Assembly: GCA_964017065.1 (NCBI GenBank)
Contig: OZ024787.1
Span: 3,748,503 to 3,812,502, forward strand
Source of the DNA: Haliclona indistincta
Taxonomy: Eukaryota; Porifera; Demospongiae; Haplosclerida; Chalinidae
Direction: 5' to 3'
Length of the DNA stretch: 64,000 nt
Below are positions 50,988 through 62,507 of the stretch, one piece after another. The number at the start of each line of letters is the position of its first letter. Position 1 is the first letter of the stretch. The notes under the pieces are model-generated. The model was not told where the DNA came from, did not search any database, and was given only the letters and a program-made list of their open reading frames with translations. The translations under genes and the position numbers were made by a program.

Positions 50988-52231
50988 GTTGTGAATTGAG
51001 CCTATGTAATAAAATCCTAGTCATCAATTTGTGATCTACACATTCTCTCTAAAGGTTGTCAGTTTATCATTTCTTCAAGAGTTTATAGACTTGCTCAAAG
51101 TTGTTTCAAATTATTTTCTTAGTTTACTTTCACCTTTCATGAGTCATAAAACGTAAGCATCAATCACTGTAGCTCCCCTGCATGCATGCATGTGGACTTC
51201 AAAGTACAGAGGCTTGGGAGCTTCGTTCTGACATTGATTATTGTTATTTCTTGAATGTATAGTACCAACTACTGCACGTGTCATTTTATTGTACACAAGT
51301 AAATGATGATTTTAAAGTAAAAATTGTTCTCTGCATAGGAGCAAGAGATTAGGCTAAACATTTACATGTGTAACCTTTCAATATTATTCACATGAAGCAA
51401 AACTGTGAAACTGGTAAATTACAGCCATTAGTCAACCAAAAATCGAACTATTGGAGTCAAACCAGTGTAAACAAAATGAGAATGCAATGGCATTGTGCCT
51501 TACATATCATTGCTGATGCTGTAATAATATCATACTATACACTAGCCTGCCCACACATGCACTTGCTCAGGCCCACCCATATTCACACTATCTCTTGCAA
51601 GAGTTTCACCAGTTTTAGGTTTCCGTGAGCACCTAATGTACTCGGATTGTATCCTGCATCGGATTAAACTTGCCTAGTTCAAACTGCCCAAAAAATCATA
51701 GATATTCAAATCTTATATAAAAATTAATATTCACACACAAAATTTGTATTACGGTACATTTTTGTACATATTAAATTTTGGTTTTGTTAGTTGTTGGGTC
51801 CAGCTGACACAAGACATGAGGTAGCCTGCATGAGGGTGCAGATGAGTCGCTGCTTTTCCACTTGCTCTGGTTCACTGCTGTTAGGAGCAGGGTTCAGCAC
51901 AGCTGCTGCCACACTGGGCATCTTGAGCACATTGACCAGCCAACTGAGTAGCAGACACATTGCCCTGGACAAGACAGACAGACAGACAGACAGACAGACA
52001 GGATGAGCACATGATGTGCATATTTGCTATAATTGAATAATAGTTGAATGATTGAGTCCATTGAAAAAATGAAACCTAAAAATGAAGTTGTAATTAACCA
52101 CTAAATACTAGGTCAATAATCATTAATGTGTAATAAAAATTATTACAAAATGTAACCTGCAAGTACAGGATTAATTTTATAAACTCTGAAAACTGCATAG
52201 TAGTTCATTAAAAATTGGTGTACCCGCCACC
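50988..52231. other. Array spacer between copies C and D
   Basis: The 5' flank of copy C (AP-1-like TGAGTCA at 51140-51146), the recurring module at 51787-51965, a CAGA run at 51974-52001 and the 3' flank of copy D. It contains no independent gene. Confidence 0.6.
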
Positions 52232-55200
52232 TTAATAAATCAGAGATTCTCTCAGCCTAATGCACACTTCACTGGAAGTAGGTTCAACTAGTTGCTCAGC
52301 TGCACCACTTTCTTCACCATTTAACAGACACTCTGGCTCTTTATTCTTGATACAGCACTTGAAGAAGTTGTAAAAGAAACGCAGATACAAGTGATAGAGT
52401 AAAACTCCAATGAACGTGACAAGAGCAGCGCTTACACTGATGATAGTGACCACTTGCTCACTGTTGTTGTGACTCTGATACACTGCAGCAAGAGCAGACA
52501 GTAGACCAAGATTGAGAAGAGAAGAGCATTCCAATATATCCAAGTAGTCATTCTGATATACTCCTTTAAAAGTCACCAATAGTGAAAGAAGCACAGTGGT
52601 GCTAGCTGTTATGAAGATAAGAGTACCAAATGTGTCCAAATGAAGAGATACCAGTGTGAATGACATACGAACCAGGAGCAATAGACCAGTCCAGAACCGA
52701 CAGTTGTCCTTGTAAGGTCCATGGTAGGCATCAACGAAAGGCTTGAACTTAATCCACTGTCTACGAAAAAGCATGATTTTTGTGAGGTATTTTTCAATCA
52801 CAGTGACAAACAGTAGAGCAAGTGTGTAAGGAACAGCAAGAAGTAGAAACAGCACAGCTGCTGTCATTAGTAGGTAGTGTTCTGGTGAGAAATATTGAAC
52901 ATTTCCATCCACATACCACACAGTAGTACTTGCGTTTTTACAAGGTAGTGTAACCCAAGTTAGAGCAGGAGCAAATGTTCGAAATATCTTTGTAAACGAA
53001 AGCAAGATGAGAGTAGCAAGTACCTGCACAACATTGCCTCCAATCTTGTTGGACAGCCATGTGGAGTAGCGACACAGGACTATGATGGTGGCTATGATGA
53101 ACCATATGTAGAGAGGGAACACAAACTGCAGCCACACCTTGGCATAGGCTGTCATGCCATGGTAAAAGCATGTTTCAATACCGAGGTCAAGATTGAGCCA
53201 AGCAATGAACTGACTCAGTACTGGAATAGGACCATTAGGAAAGAAGATACCAATGCTCTCACTTATCTTGACAATATTGGCATAGAATATGAGCCCATTG
53301 ATGGTACCAATGGAGACTGCCAAGTTCAAAACCATCAGAAGAGCTACCAAACCAAACCCAGCAGCAGCAAAGGGAATCATCAGAGCAAGGTACGAGAATC
53401 GAGGACATTGAATACAGTTGTTAGATCCCAGAGCAAGGCTGAGCCCATCCTGACACTTGCCACACAATATACCTGTCCTGTTGAGAGCACACTGGGGATC
53501 AGGATCAGTGGGAGAGAAGCTGACCTGTGCTGTGTTGCAGTAGTCAAAAGGACATGGAGTTTGCACGATTACACTATTACTGATATTACCAATCCAGATA
53601 TCTCCTTGTCGTGCCATCATCTTAGTGGCAGCATCACATGTGATGGTAGAGGATATATGTTTGAGCTCTTCACAGTCACAAGACTTGGTTGTGCTTGATT
53701 TTTTAAATCCAAGAGGACAGTCACGAAACAATATTTTTAACTTTTTAATTGATCCTGAATTGAGCACATTCAAAATGTATGTTTTGTAAATTGATTTGAG
53801 TGAAATAGCTTTGCAACTCACAGCACTTGTGTTGCGTAGGCCCAAATGAGTAAATGTGTTATGTATTTGTAAAATCGCTGGAGCAACTCCATTTAATTGT
53901 CCCACAGTGACAACAGAGATATTGATCTCTTCTCCTGGATAGGCTTTCATTGTTAGCTGTGTCTGAGAGCAGTTTATTGTGTTGTTGTCATCACAGAAGC
54001 AGACATCAGTAGGTTCTGATGATATTACTGAGGGACCAGTCTGTGTTGAGTAGTCAAATGTTTCATTAAAGTGTTCACTGCCGTATGTTTTGTTTGAACG
54101 AAATAAAAGACATTTTCCTATTTCCCCTCCAAACAGAGCTGTACCGGCTATAGCTGCTTTGTTACCGGTCATGGTTACTTTAACTGATCGAGGAACTGTG
54201 TTATCAGAGTATTGGAAGAAACAAGGAGCATTATCTAGCTGTTTCTCAACAAAAATGGCTCCTCCTCTTAGCTTAGCGCTATTGTAGGTGAAATTGATAA
54301 CTGCATGTTCATGTAACACAAGATAAGAGTTTGCATACAATGCAAGTCCACCTCCATCAGTTATACCAGTGTTGTTGTGGAAGACTACTGTACCATTCAT
54401 TACTATATTACTGTGGTAGGCAGCCAATCCAGTCATATTGGAGTTGTTGGAGATGCTAACATTTCTTAATTCAAAAATGGCAACAAAAACAGCATATACA
54501 GATGGCTGTATGTCACCGATGTCATAAGGCCAGCTGTTGTTGGTAACAGCAAAATTTTCAAGTGCAACGAAAAATTTGCTGCTATATTGATAGGAGAAAA
54601 GATTTATCTTTAAGCCAAATCCGATATTATGACAAATTTCTGTTGATAATATTGTCACTTTTGTTATGAACTTGACTCCGACAAGATTGATCGATACAAC
54701 TTCATTACCATCATAGTTATCGTTGTAAGTGAATGTACTGTTGACAATAGCAATGGTGGAAGTAAAGAAAGTGTTTTGAGAAGTCGAACATTGTCTGTAC
54801 CGAACTGGAGAAGAGTTAATCATTAAGCCATGACCAAGCGCAGCAGTACTAAGCAAATTTGTGATTGTCAGATTATAGTTGGGCACATCGTGTTCGGAAG
54901 TCAGAATGACAATGTTACTTCCTCTGTTGCCATATGCTGTAACTGAAAATAATGCAATGTCAATGCTGTAGGATCTTTGAAACAAATGAACTAAAATGCC
55001 TTTATTACCTCCAAATGAAGTGTTAGTATTCGTAACGAGCATTTTGTAATTACTGTGATGGTGATCACAATTAGATGGGTCAATATACAAGATCGCAATG
55101 TTATGTCCATCGGAGATTCCATTTTGTGCAAATGAGGAATCAGTGATTGCCAGATCAACTCCATCAGTTTCGATTAAAAGACCATTACCTGTCCCATTCT

Positions 55201-55711
55201 GAATAGAAACATGATCAATTGCAATACTAGTACTTTTGCCAGTTTTAAAATAACCAAGACTGCTAGTACAGAAAAGTTTTGTCTGACAGAAAAGTGTCAT
55301 GTCAGCCCCACAGTTAGTGATGGTGATGTACCTGAAGGTGATGTTGGAGCTATTAATAAAAGCGATACCAGTACTGGAGTGTTGAGTACATTTGATGACC
55401 ACTGTAGACCGCAAGACAGTCTCATGAAAACCGTGCACCATTCTCCCATCACCTTCAAACACAGCATTAGTCAAGTTTGTGAACACCATTAGTTCCTGAA
55501 GATTCAACAAGTGAGTTCCCTCCAAGAAATGAACAACCAAGCCAGAAGAGTTGGAGAAGCTATCAGCCATCTTTCCAAAAGTAGTAACGTTGTAACAAGG
55601 AGTACCAGGACAGTGTTCATCTTCAGATGGCTGAATGTAGACATCTCTTGTTGAACATAGACATGAGATGCTGAGCACCAGAAGAAGAATGATGCTACTA
55701 GCAGTAGCCAT
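52232..55711 (-). CDS. Array copy D: beta-helix / multi-pass membrane protein, intact
   Basis: A single exon encodes 1159 residues, starting MATASSIILLLVLSISCLCS. The ectodomain and Cys-rich module closely match A and B (CPFDYCNTAQ, GILCGKCQDGLSLALGS). The last third is mosaic. KPFVDAYHGPYKDNCRFWTG and its surroundings are almost identical to A. The loop after membrane segment 5 (TLPCKNASTTVWYVDGNVQYF), the segment after TASTTVLLSLLVTFKGVYQNDY and the tail NFFKCCIKNKEPECLLNGEE are clearly different. The C-terminus keeps SSEVCIR and RESLIY. About nine membrane segments follow the ectodomain. No intron is seen. The role is unknown; conserved architecture with a variable loop and tail suggests a receptor or channel with differing signalling or ligand parts. 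Confidence 0.88.
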   Translation of the reverse strand: MATASSIILLLVLSISCLCSTRDVYIQPSEDEHCPGTPCYNVTTFGKMADSFSNSSGLVVHFLEGTHLLNLQELMVFTNLTNAVFEGDGRMVHGFHETVLRSTVVIKCTQHSSTGIAFINSSNITFRYITITNCGADMTLFCQTKLFCTSSLGYFKTGKSTSIAIDHVSIQNGTGNGLLIETDGVDLAITDSSFAQNGISDGHNIAILYIDPSNCDHHHSNYKMLVTNTNTSFGGNKGILVHLFQRSYSIDIALFSVTAYGNRGSNIVILTSEHDVPNYNLTITNLLSTAALGHGLMINSSPVRYRQCSTSQNTFFTSTIAIVNSTFTYNDNYDGNEVVSINLVGVKFITKVTILSTEICHNIGFGLKINLFSYQYSSKFFVALENFAVTNNSWPYDIGDIQPSVYAVFVAIFELRNVSISNNSNMTGLAAYHSNIVMNGTVVFHNNTGITDGGGLALYANSYLVLHEHAVINFTYNSAKLRGGAIFVEKQLDNAPCFFQYSDNTVPRSVKVTMTGNKAAIAGTALFGGEIGKCLLFRSNKTYGSEHFNETFDYSTQTGPSVISSEPTDVCFCDDNNTINCSQTQLTMKAYPGEEINISVVTVGQLNGVAPAILQIHNTFTHLGLRNTSAVSCKAISLKSIYKTYILNVLNSGSIKKLKILFRDCPLGFKKSSTTKSCDCEELKHISSTITCDAATKMMARQGDIWIGNISNSVIVQTPCPFDYCNTAQVSFSPTDPDPQCALNRTGILCGKCQDGLSLALGSNNCIQCPRFSYLALMIPFAAAGFGLVALLMVLNLAVSIGTINGLIFYANIVKISESIGIFFPNGPIPVLSQFIAWLNLDLGIETCFYHGMTAYAKVWLQFVFPLYIWFIIATIIVLCRYSTWLSNKIGGNVVQVLATLILLSFTKIFRTFAPALTWVTLPCKNASTTVWYVDGNVQYFSPEHYLLMTAAVLFLLLAVPYTLALLFVTVIEKYLTKIMLFRRQWIKFKPFVDAYHGPYKDNCRFWTGLLLLVRMSFTLVSLHLDTFGTLIFITASTTVLLSLLVTFKGVYQNDYLDILECSSLLNLGLLSALAAVYQSHNNSEQVVTIISVSAALVTFIGVLLYHLYLRFFYNFFKCCIKNKEPECLLNGEESGAAEQLVEPTSSEVCIRLRESLIY

Positions 55712-56812
55712 GACTGATGAAAATTGAGCCTATGTAATGGTGTTAATAAAAATTAAAAAAATCCTAGTTGAAAACAGTCATAGATTTGTCATCTACACAT
55801 TCTTGGTTACCTGTTTATCATTTCTTCAACAGTTTATAGACTTGCTCAATGTTGGTTTAAATTGTTTACTTTCACCTTTCATAAGTATATAAAACGTTGG
55901 CTTGAGTAATAAGAACTCAGATACACATATGATCAGTTGGTCACGCATCAATCACTATTGCCTTGCTGTAGCTCAACTGCATGTGAACAGAGGCTTGGGA
56001 CAGTCAAAGCACAGAGGTTTGGGAGGCTCATTCTGACATTGCTATTGTTATTTCTTGCATGTATAATACCAACTATTATAAGAATTATGTCATTTATATC
56101 CTAGTGTACACACGTGCACAAAAATACAAGTAAACGATGATTTTAAAGTAAAAATTGTTCTCTGCATGGGAGCAAGAGATTAGGCTAAACATTTACATGT
56201 GTAACCTTTCAATATTATTCACATGAAGCAAAACTGTGAAACTGGTAAATTACAGCTATTAGTAAACCAAAAATCCAACTATTGGAGACAAACCAGTGTA
56301 AACAAAATGAGAATGCAATAGCATTGTGCCTTGCATATCATTGCTGATGCTGTAATAATATCATACTATACACTAGCCTGCCCACACATGCACTTGCTCA
56401 GGCCCACCCATATTCACACTATCTCTTGCAAGAGTTTCACCAGTTTTAGGTTTCCATGAGCACCTAATGTACTCGAATTGTATTCTGCATCGGATTAAAC
56501 TTGCCTAGTTCAAACTGCCCAATAAATCATAGATATTCAAATCTTACATAAAAATTAATATTCACACACAAAATTTGTATTACAGTACATTTTTGTACAT
56601 ATTAAATTTTGGTTTTGTTAGTTGTTGGGTCCAGCTGACACAAGACATGAGGTAGCCTGCATGAGGGTGCAGATGAGTCGCTGCTTTTCCACTTGCTCTG
56701 GTTCACTGCTGTTAGGAGCAGGGCTCAGCACAGCTGCTGCCACACTGGGCATCTTGAGCACCGACTGAGTAGCAAACGACGATTAGCAGGATCAGACACA
56801 TTGCCCTGGACA

Positions 56813-56871
<59 letters not shown>

Positions 56872-57090
56872 TGAGCACATGATATGCATATTTGCATAAT
56901 AGTTGAATGATTGAGTCCATTGAAAAAACGAAACGTAAAAATGAAGTTGTAATTAACCATTAATAACTAGGTCAATAATCATTAATGTGTAACAAAAATT
57001 ATTACAAAATGTAACCTGCAAGTACAGGATTAATTTTATAAACTCTGAAAACTGCATAGTAGTTCACTAAAAATTGGTGTACCCACCACC
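55712..57090. other. Array spacer between copies D and E
   Basis: The 5' flank of D (lacking the AP-1-like site), the module at 56630-56765, a CAGA run at 56812-56871 and the 3' flank of E. From 55712 to about 56700 it is nearly identical to 61185-62230, showing that the duplication included the spacer. Confidence 0.65.
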
Positions 57091-60000
57091 TTAATAAATC
57101 AGAGATTCTCTCCTAATGCACACTTCACTGGAAGTAGGTTCAACTATTTGCTCAGCTGCACCACTTTCTTCACCATTTAACAGATTCTCTGACTCTTTAT
57201 TCTTGATACAGCACTTGAAAAAGTTGTAAAAGAAACGCAGATACACGTGATATAGTAAAACTCCAATGAACGTGACAAGAGCAGCGCTTACACTGATGAT
57301 AGTGACCACTTGCTCACTGTTGTTGTGACTCTGATACACTGCAGCAAGAGCAGACAGTAGACCAAGATTGAGAAGAGAAGAGCATTCCAATATATCCAAG
57401 TAGTCATTCTGATATACTCCTTTAAAAGTCACCAATAGTGAAAGAAGCACAGTGGTGCTAGCTGTTATGAAGATAAGAGTACCAAATGTGCCCAAATAAA
57501 GAGATACCAGTGTGAATGACATACGAACCAGGAGCAATAGACCAGTCCAAAACCGACAGTTGTCCTTGTAAGGTCCATTGTAGGCATCAACGAAAGGCTT
57601 GAACTTAATCCACTGTCTACGAAAAAGCATGATTTTTGTGAGGTATTTTTCAATCACAGTGACAAACAGTAGAGCAAGTGTGTAAGGAACAGCAAGAAGT
57701 AGAAACAGCACAGCTGCTGTCATTAGTAGGTAGTGTTCTGGTGAGAAATATTGAACATTTCCATCCACATACCACACAGTAGTACTTGCGTTTTTACAAG
57801 GTAGTGTAACCCAAGTTAGAGCAGGAGCAAATGTTCGAAATATCTTTGTAAACGAAAGCAAGATGAGAGTAGCAAGTACCTGCACAACATTGCCTCCAAT
57901 CTTGTTGGACAGCCATGTGGAGTAGTGACACAGGACTATGATGGTGGCTATGATGAACCATATGTAGAGAGGGAACACAAACTGCAGCCACACCTTGGCA
58001 TAGGCTGTCATGCCATGGTAAAAGCATGTTTCAATACCGAGGTCAAGATTGAGCCAAGCAATGAACTGACTCAGTACTGGAATAGGACCATTAGGAAAGA
58101 AGATACCAATGCTCTCACTTATCTTGACAATATTGGCATAGAATATGAGCCCATTGATGGTACCAATGGAGACTGCCAAGTTCAAAACCATCAGAAGAGC
58201 TACCAAACCAAACCCAGCAGCAGCAAAGGGAATCATCAGAGCAAGGTACGAGAATCGAGGACATTGAATACAGTTGTTAGATCCCAGAGCAAGGCTGAGC
58301 CCATCCTGACACTTGCCACACAATATACCTGTCCTGTTGAGAGCACACTGGGGATCAGGATCAGTGGGAGAGAAGCTGACCTGTGCTGTGTTGCAGTAGT
58401 CAAAAGGACATGGAGTTTGCACGATTACACAATTACTGATATTACCAATCCAGATACCTCCTTGTCGTGCCATCATCTTAGTGGCAGCATCACATGTGAT
58501 GGTAGAGGATATATGTTTGAGCTCTTCACAGTCACAAGACTTGGTTGTGCTTGATTTTTTAAATCCAAGAGGACAGTCACGAAACAATATTTTTAACTTT
58601 TTAATTGATCCTGAATTGAGCACATTCAAAATGTATGTTTCGTAAATTGATTTGAGTGAAATAGCTTTGCAACTCACAGCACTTGTGTTGCGTAGGCCCA
58701 AATGAGTAAATGTGTTATGTATTTGTAAAATCGCTGGAGCAACTCCATTTAATTGTCCCACAGTGACAACAGAGATATTGATCTCTTCTCCTGGATAGGC
58801 TTTCATTGTTAGCTGTGTCTGAGAGCAGTTTATTGTGTTGTTGTCATCACAGAAGCAGACATCAGTAGGTTCTGATGATATTACTGAGGGACCAGTCTGT
58901 GTTGAGTAGTCAAATGTTTCATTAAAGTGTTCACTGCCGTATGTTTTGTTTGAACGAAATAAAAGACATTTTCCTATTTCCCCTCCAAACAGAGCTGTAC
59001 CGGCTATAGCTGCTTTGTTACCGGTCATGGTTACTTTAACTGATCGAGGAACTGTGTTATCAGAGTATTGGAAGAAACAAGGAGCATTATCTAGCTGTTT
59101 CTCAACAAAAATGGCTCCTCCTCTTAGCTTAGCGCTATTGTAGGTGAAATTGATAACTGCATGTTCATGTAACACAAGATAAGAGTTTGCATACAATGCA
59201 AGTCCACCTCCATCAGTTATACCAGTGTTGTTGTGGAAGACTACTGTACCATTCATTACTATATTACTGTGGTAGGCAGCCAATCCAGTCATATTGGAGT
59301 TGTTGGAGATGCTAACATTTCTTAATTCAAAAATGGCAACAAAAACAGCATATACAGATGGCTGTATGTCACCGATTTCATAAGGCCAGCTGTTGTTGGT
59401 AACAGCAAAATTTTCAAGTGCAACGAAAAATTTGCTGCTATATTGATAGGAGAAAAGATTTATCTTTAAGCCAAATCCGATATTATGACAAATTTCTGTT
59501 GATAATATTGTCACTTTTGTTATGAACTTGACTCCGACAAGATTGATCGATACAACTTCATTACCATCATAGTTATCGTTGTAAGTGAATGTACTGTTGA
59601 CAATAGCAATGGTGGAAGTAAAGAAAGTGTTTTGAGAAGTCGAACATTGTCTGTACCGAACTGGAGAAGAGTTAATCATTAAGCCATGACCAAGCGCAGC
59701 AGTACTAAGCAAATTTGTGATTGTCAGATTATAGTTGGGCACATCGTGTTCGGAAGTCAGAATGACAATGTTACTTCCTCTGTTGCCATATGCTGTAACT
59801 GAAAATAATGCAATGTCAATGCTGTAGGATCTTTGAAACAAATGAACTAAAATGCCTTTATTACCTCCAAATGAAGTGTTAGTATTCGTAACGAGCATTT
59901 TGTAATTACTGTGATGGTGATCACAATTAGATGGGTCAATATACAAGATCGCAATGTTATGTCCATCGGAGATTCCATTTTGTGCAAATGAGGAATCAGT

Positions 60001-61184
60001 GATTGCCAGATCAACTCCATCAGTTTCGATTAAAAGACCATTACCTGTCCCATTCTGAATAGAAACATGATCAATTGCAATACTAGTACTTTTGCCAGTT
60101 TTAAGGGTGCTTGCAACTAGCAACAGTGCGGCTGCTATGAATATAATTATTGTGTGGTTGCTGACATAGCAACTGTTTACACGAGAAACCACAGCCAATA
60201 GCAACTGTATACTCAGCTAGCATTCCAATAGTGCTGCCCTTGCCAACACGCATTTTGGCATAAAACTTCGCCATTGCACGCTGGATCTGGACGTCTTTTA
60301 GCTCTACGCGATCGCCAACACGTGGGCTATACCGTAACAGAACGATTTTTCTGAATAAACGCCACACTGCCGAGAAAAACGGGAAAATCCATGCTGCTCG
60401 ACGGGCAACTGTGCTTTCTAGGCGCGCTAGCGAAAAAATCGTTCTGTTACTAGATTTTAGCTTTGTTGAAACTTGTATTTCTGGAATATTGAGCTCACTG
60501 AAGTCTTTGCTGCCGAGTTTTATGCATAAACACGTCGATCATGGACCGCGTCTCTCCGTTTTCTTGCGAGCAAGCCAGCCCGTTACATTTCATGATACGA
60601 GTAGCTATCAAGACGCACTTGCTATACTGCTAATATCGCTCTGTCTGCTGCTTTAGTTTTCCATAAACACTGACCATAACAACGCGCAGCGCCGTGAATA
60701 TTAATTAGTTGCGTGCACCCTTAAAATAACCAAGACTGCTAGTACAGAAAAGTTTTGTCTGACAGAAAAGTGTCATGTCAGCCCCACAGTTAGTGATGGT
60801 GATGTACCTGAAGGTGATGTTGGAGCTATTAATAAAAGCGATACCAGTACTGGAGTGTTGAGTACATTTGATGACCACTGTAGACCGCAAGACAGTCTCA
60901 TGAAAACCGTGCACCATTCTCCCATCACCTTCAAACACAGCATTAGTCAAGTTTGTGAACACCATTAGTTCCTGAAGATTCAACAAGTGAGTTCCCTCCA
61001 AGAAATGAACAACCAAGCCAGAAGAGTTGGAGAAGCTATCCATCTTTCCAAAAGTAGTAACGTTGTAACAAGGAGTACCAGGACAGTGTTCATCTTCAGA
61101 CGGCTGAATGTAGACATCTCTTGTTGAACATAGACATGAGATGCTGAGCACCAGAAGAAGAATGATGCTACTAGCAGTAGCCAT
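57091..61184 (-). pseudogene. Array copy E: near-twin of D, split by a DNA transposon
   Basis: The pieces 61184-60721 and 60104-57091 together match copy D almost completely. By eye only about ten residue changes are scattered over the large C-terminal piece, plus one missing codon near residue 49. A 616-bp TTAA-flanked insertion splits the gene after about residue 155. The N-terminal frame ends within the insertion, so a full protein cannot be made without removal of the insert. The C-terminal piece keeps an open frame that begins inside the insert at 60204 (1037 codons), starting with a hydrophobic stretch. Everything downstream, including all membrane segments and the tail RRESLIY, is intact. 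The break is therefore recent. Confidence 0.8.
60105..60720. mobile_element. piggyBac-like non-autonomous element
   Basis: The 616-bp insertion begins GGGTGCTTGCAACTA and ends TAGTTGCGTGCACCC, imperfect inverted repeats, and is flanked by TTAA on both sides (60101-60104 and 60721-60724). The TTAA duplication is characteristic of piggyBac-type transposons. An internal inverted pair, GTAACAGAACGATTTTT near 60333 and its complement near 60432, makes a second nested hairpin. No transposase is encoded. Confidence 0.85.
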
Positions 61185-62298
61185 GACTGATGAAAATTGA
61201 GCCTATGTAATGGTGTTAATAAAAATTAAAAAAATCCTAGTTGAAAACAGTCATAGATTTGTCATCTACACATTCTTGGTTACCTGTTTATCATTTCTTC
61301 AACAGTTTATAGACTTGCTCAATGTTGGTTTAAATTGTTTACTTTCACCTTTCATAAGTATATAAAACGTTGGCTTGAGTAATAAGAACTCAGATACACA
61401 TATGATCAGTTGGTCACGCATCAATCACTATTGCCTTGCTGTAGCTCAACTGCATGTGAACAGAGGCTTGGGACAGTCAAAGCACAGAGGTTTGGGAGGC
61501 TCATTCTGACATTGCTATTGTTATTTCTTGCATGTATAATACCAACTATTATAAGAATTATGTCATTTATATCCTAGTGTACACACGTGCACAAAAATAC
61601 AAGTAAACGATGATTTTAAAGTAAAAATTGTTCTCTGCATGGGAGCAAGAGATTAGGCTAAACATTGTCATGTGTAACCTTTCAATACTATTCACATGAA
61701 GCAAAACTGTGAAACTGGTAAATTACAGCCATTAGTCAACCAAAAATCCAACTATTGGAGACAAACCAGCGTAAACAAAATGAGAATGCAAGGGCATTGT
61801 GCCTTGCATATCATTGCTGATGCTGTAATAATATCATACTATACACTAGCCTGTCCACACATGCACTTGCTCAGGCCCACCCATATTCACACTATCTCTT
61901 GCAAGGATGAAAAGGGAAGTTTCACCAGTTTTAGTTTTCGTGAGCACCTAATTTACTTGAATTGTATCCTAAACGTGCCTAGTTCAAACCGCCCAATCGA
62001 TCATAGATACAAATAATTAAGAAAGATAATTATATGAAAATTAATATTCACACACAAAATTTGTTTCTGGTACATAGTAAAAATTTGGTTTTGTTAGTTG
62101 TTGGGTCCAGCTGACACAAGACATGAGGTAGCCTGCATGAGGGTGCAGATGAGTCGCTGCTTTTCCACTTGCTCTGGTTCACTGCTGTTAGGAGCAGGGC
62201 TCAGCACAGCTGCTGCCACACTGAGCATCTTGAGCACATTAATCAGCCGACTGAGCAGCAAACGACGATTAGCAGGGTCAGACACATTGCCCTGGACA

Positions 62299-62331
<33 letters not shown>

Positions 62332-62507
62332 GGATGAGCACATGTTATGCATACTTGCTATATTGAATAATAGTTGAATGATTGAGTCCATTGAAAAAAC
62401 GAAACGTAAAAAAATGAAGTTGTAATTAACCATTAATAACTAGGTCAATAATCATTAATGTGTAATAAAAATTATTACAAATGTAACCTGCAAGTACAGG
62501 ATTAATT
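61185..62507. other. Array spacer between copies E and F
   Basis: The 5' flank of E is nearly identical to that of D. It is followed by the module at 62094-62285, a CAGA run at 62299-62331 and the 3' flank of F. No gene is supported. Confidence 0.65.

Noticed and set aside
51787..51972. Resemblance of the spacer-module peptide to the start of a CBP/p300 TAZ1 domain
   Set aside because: The similarity covers only about 20 residues, lacks the zinc-binding His/Cys pattern and could not be tested by a search.
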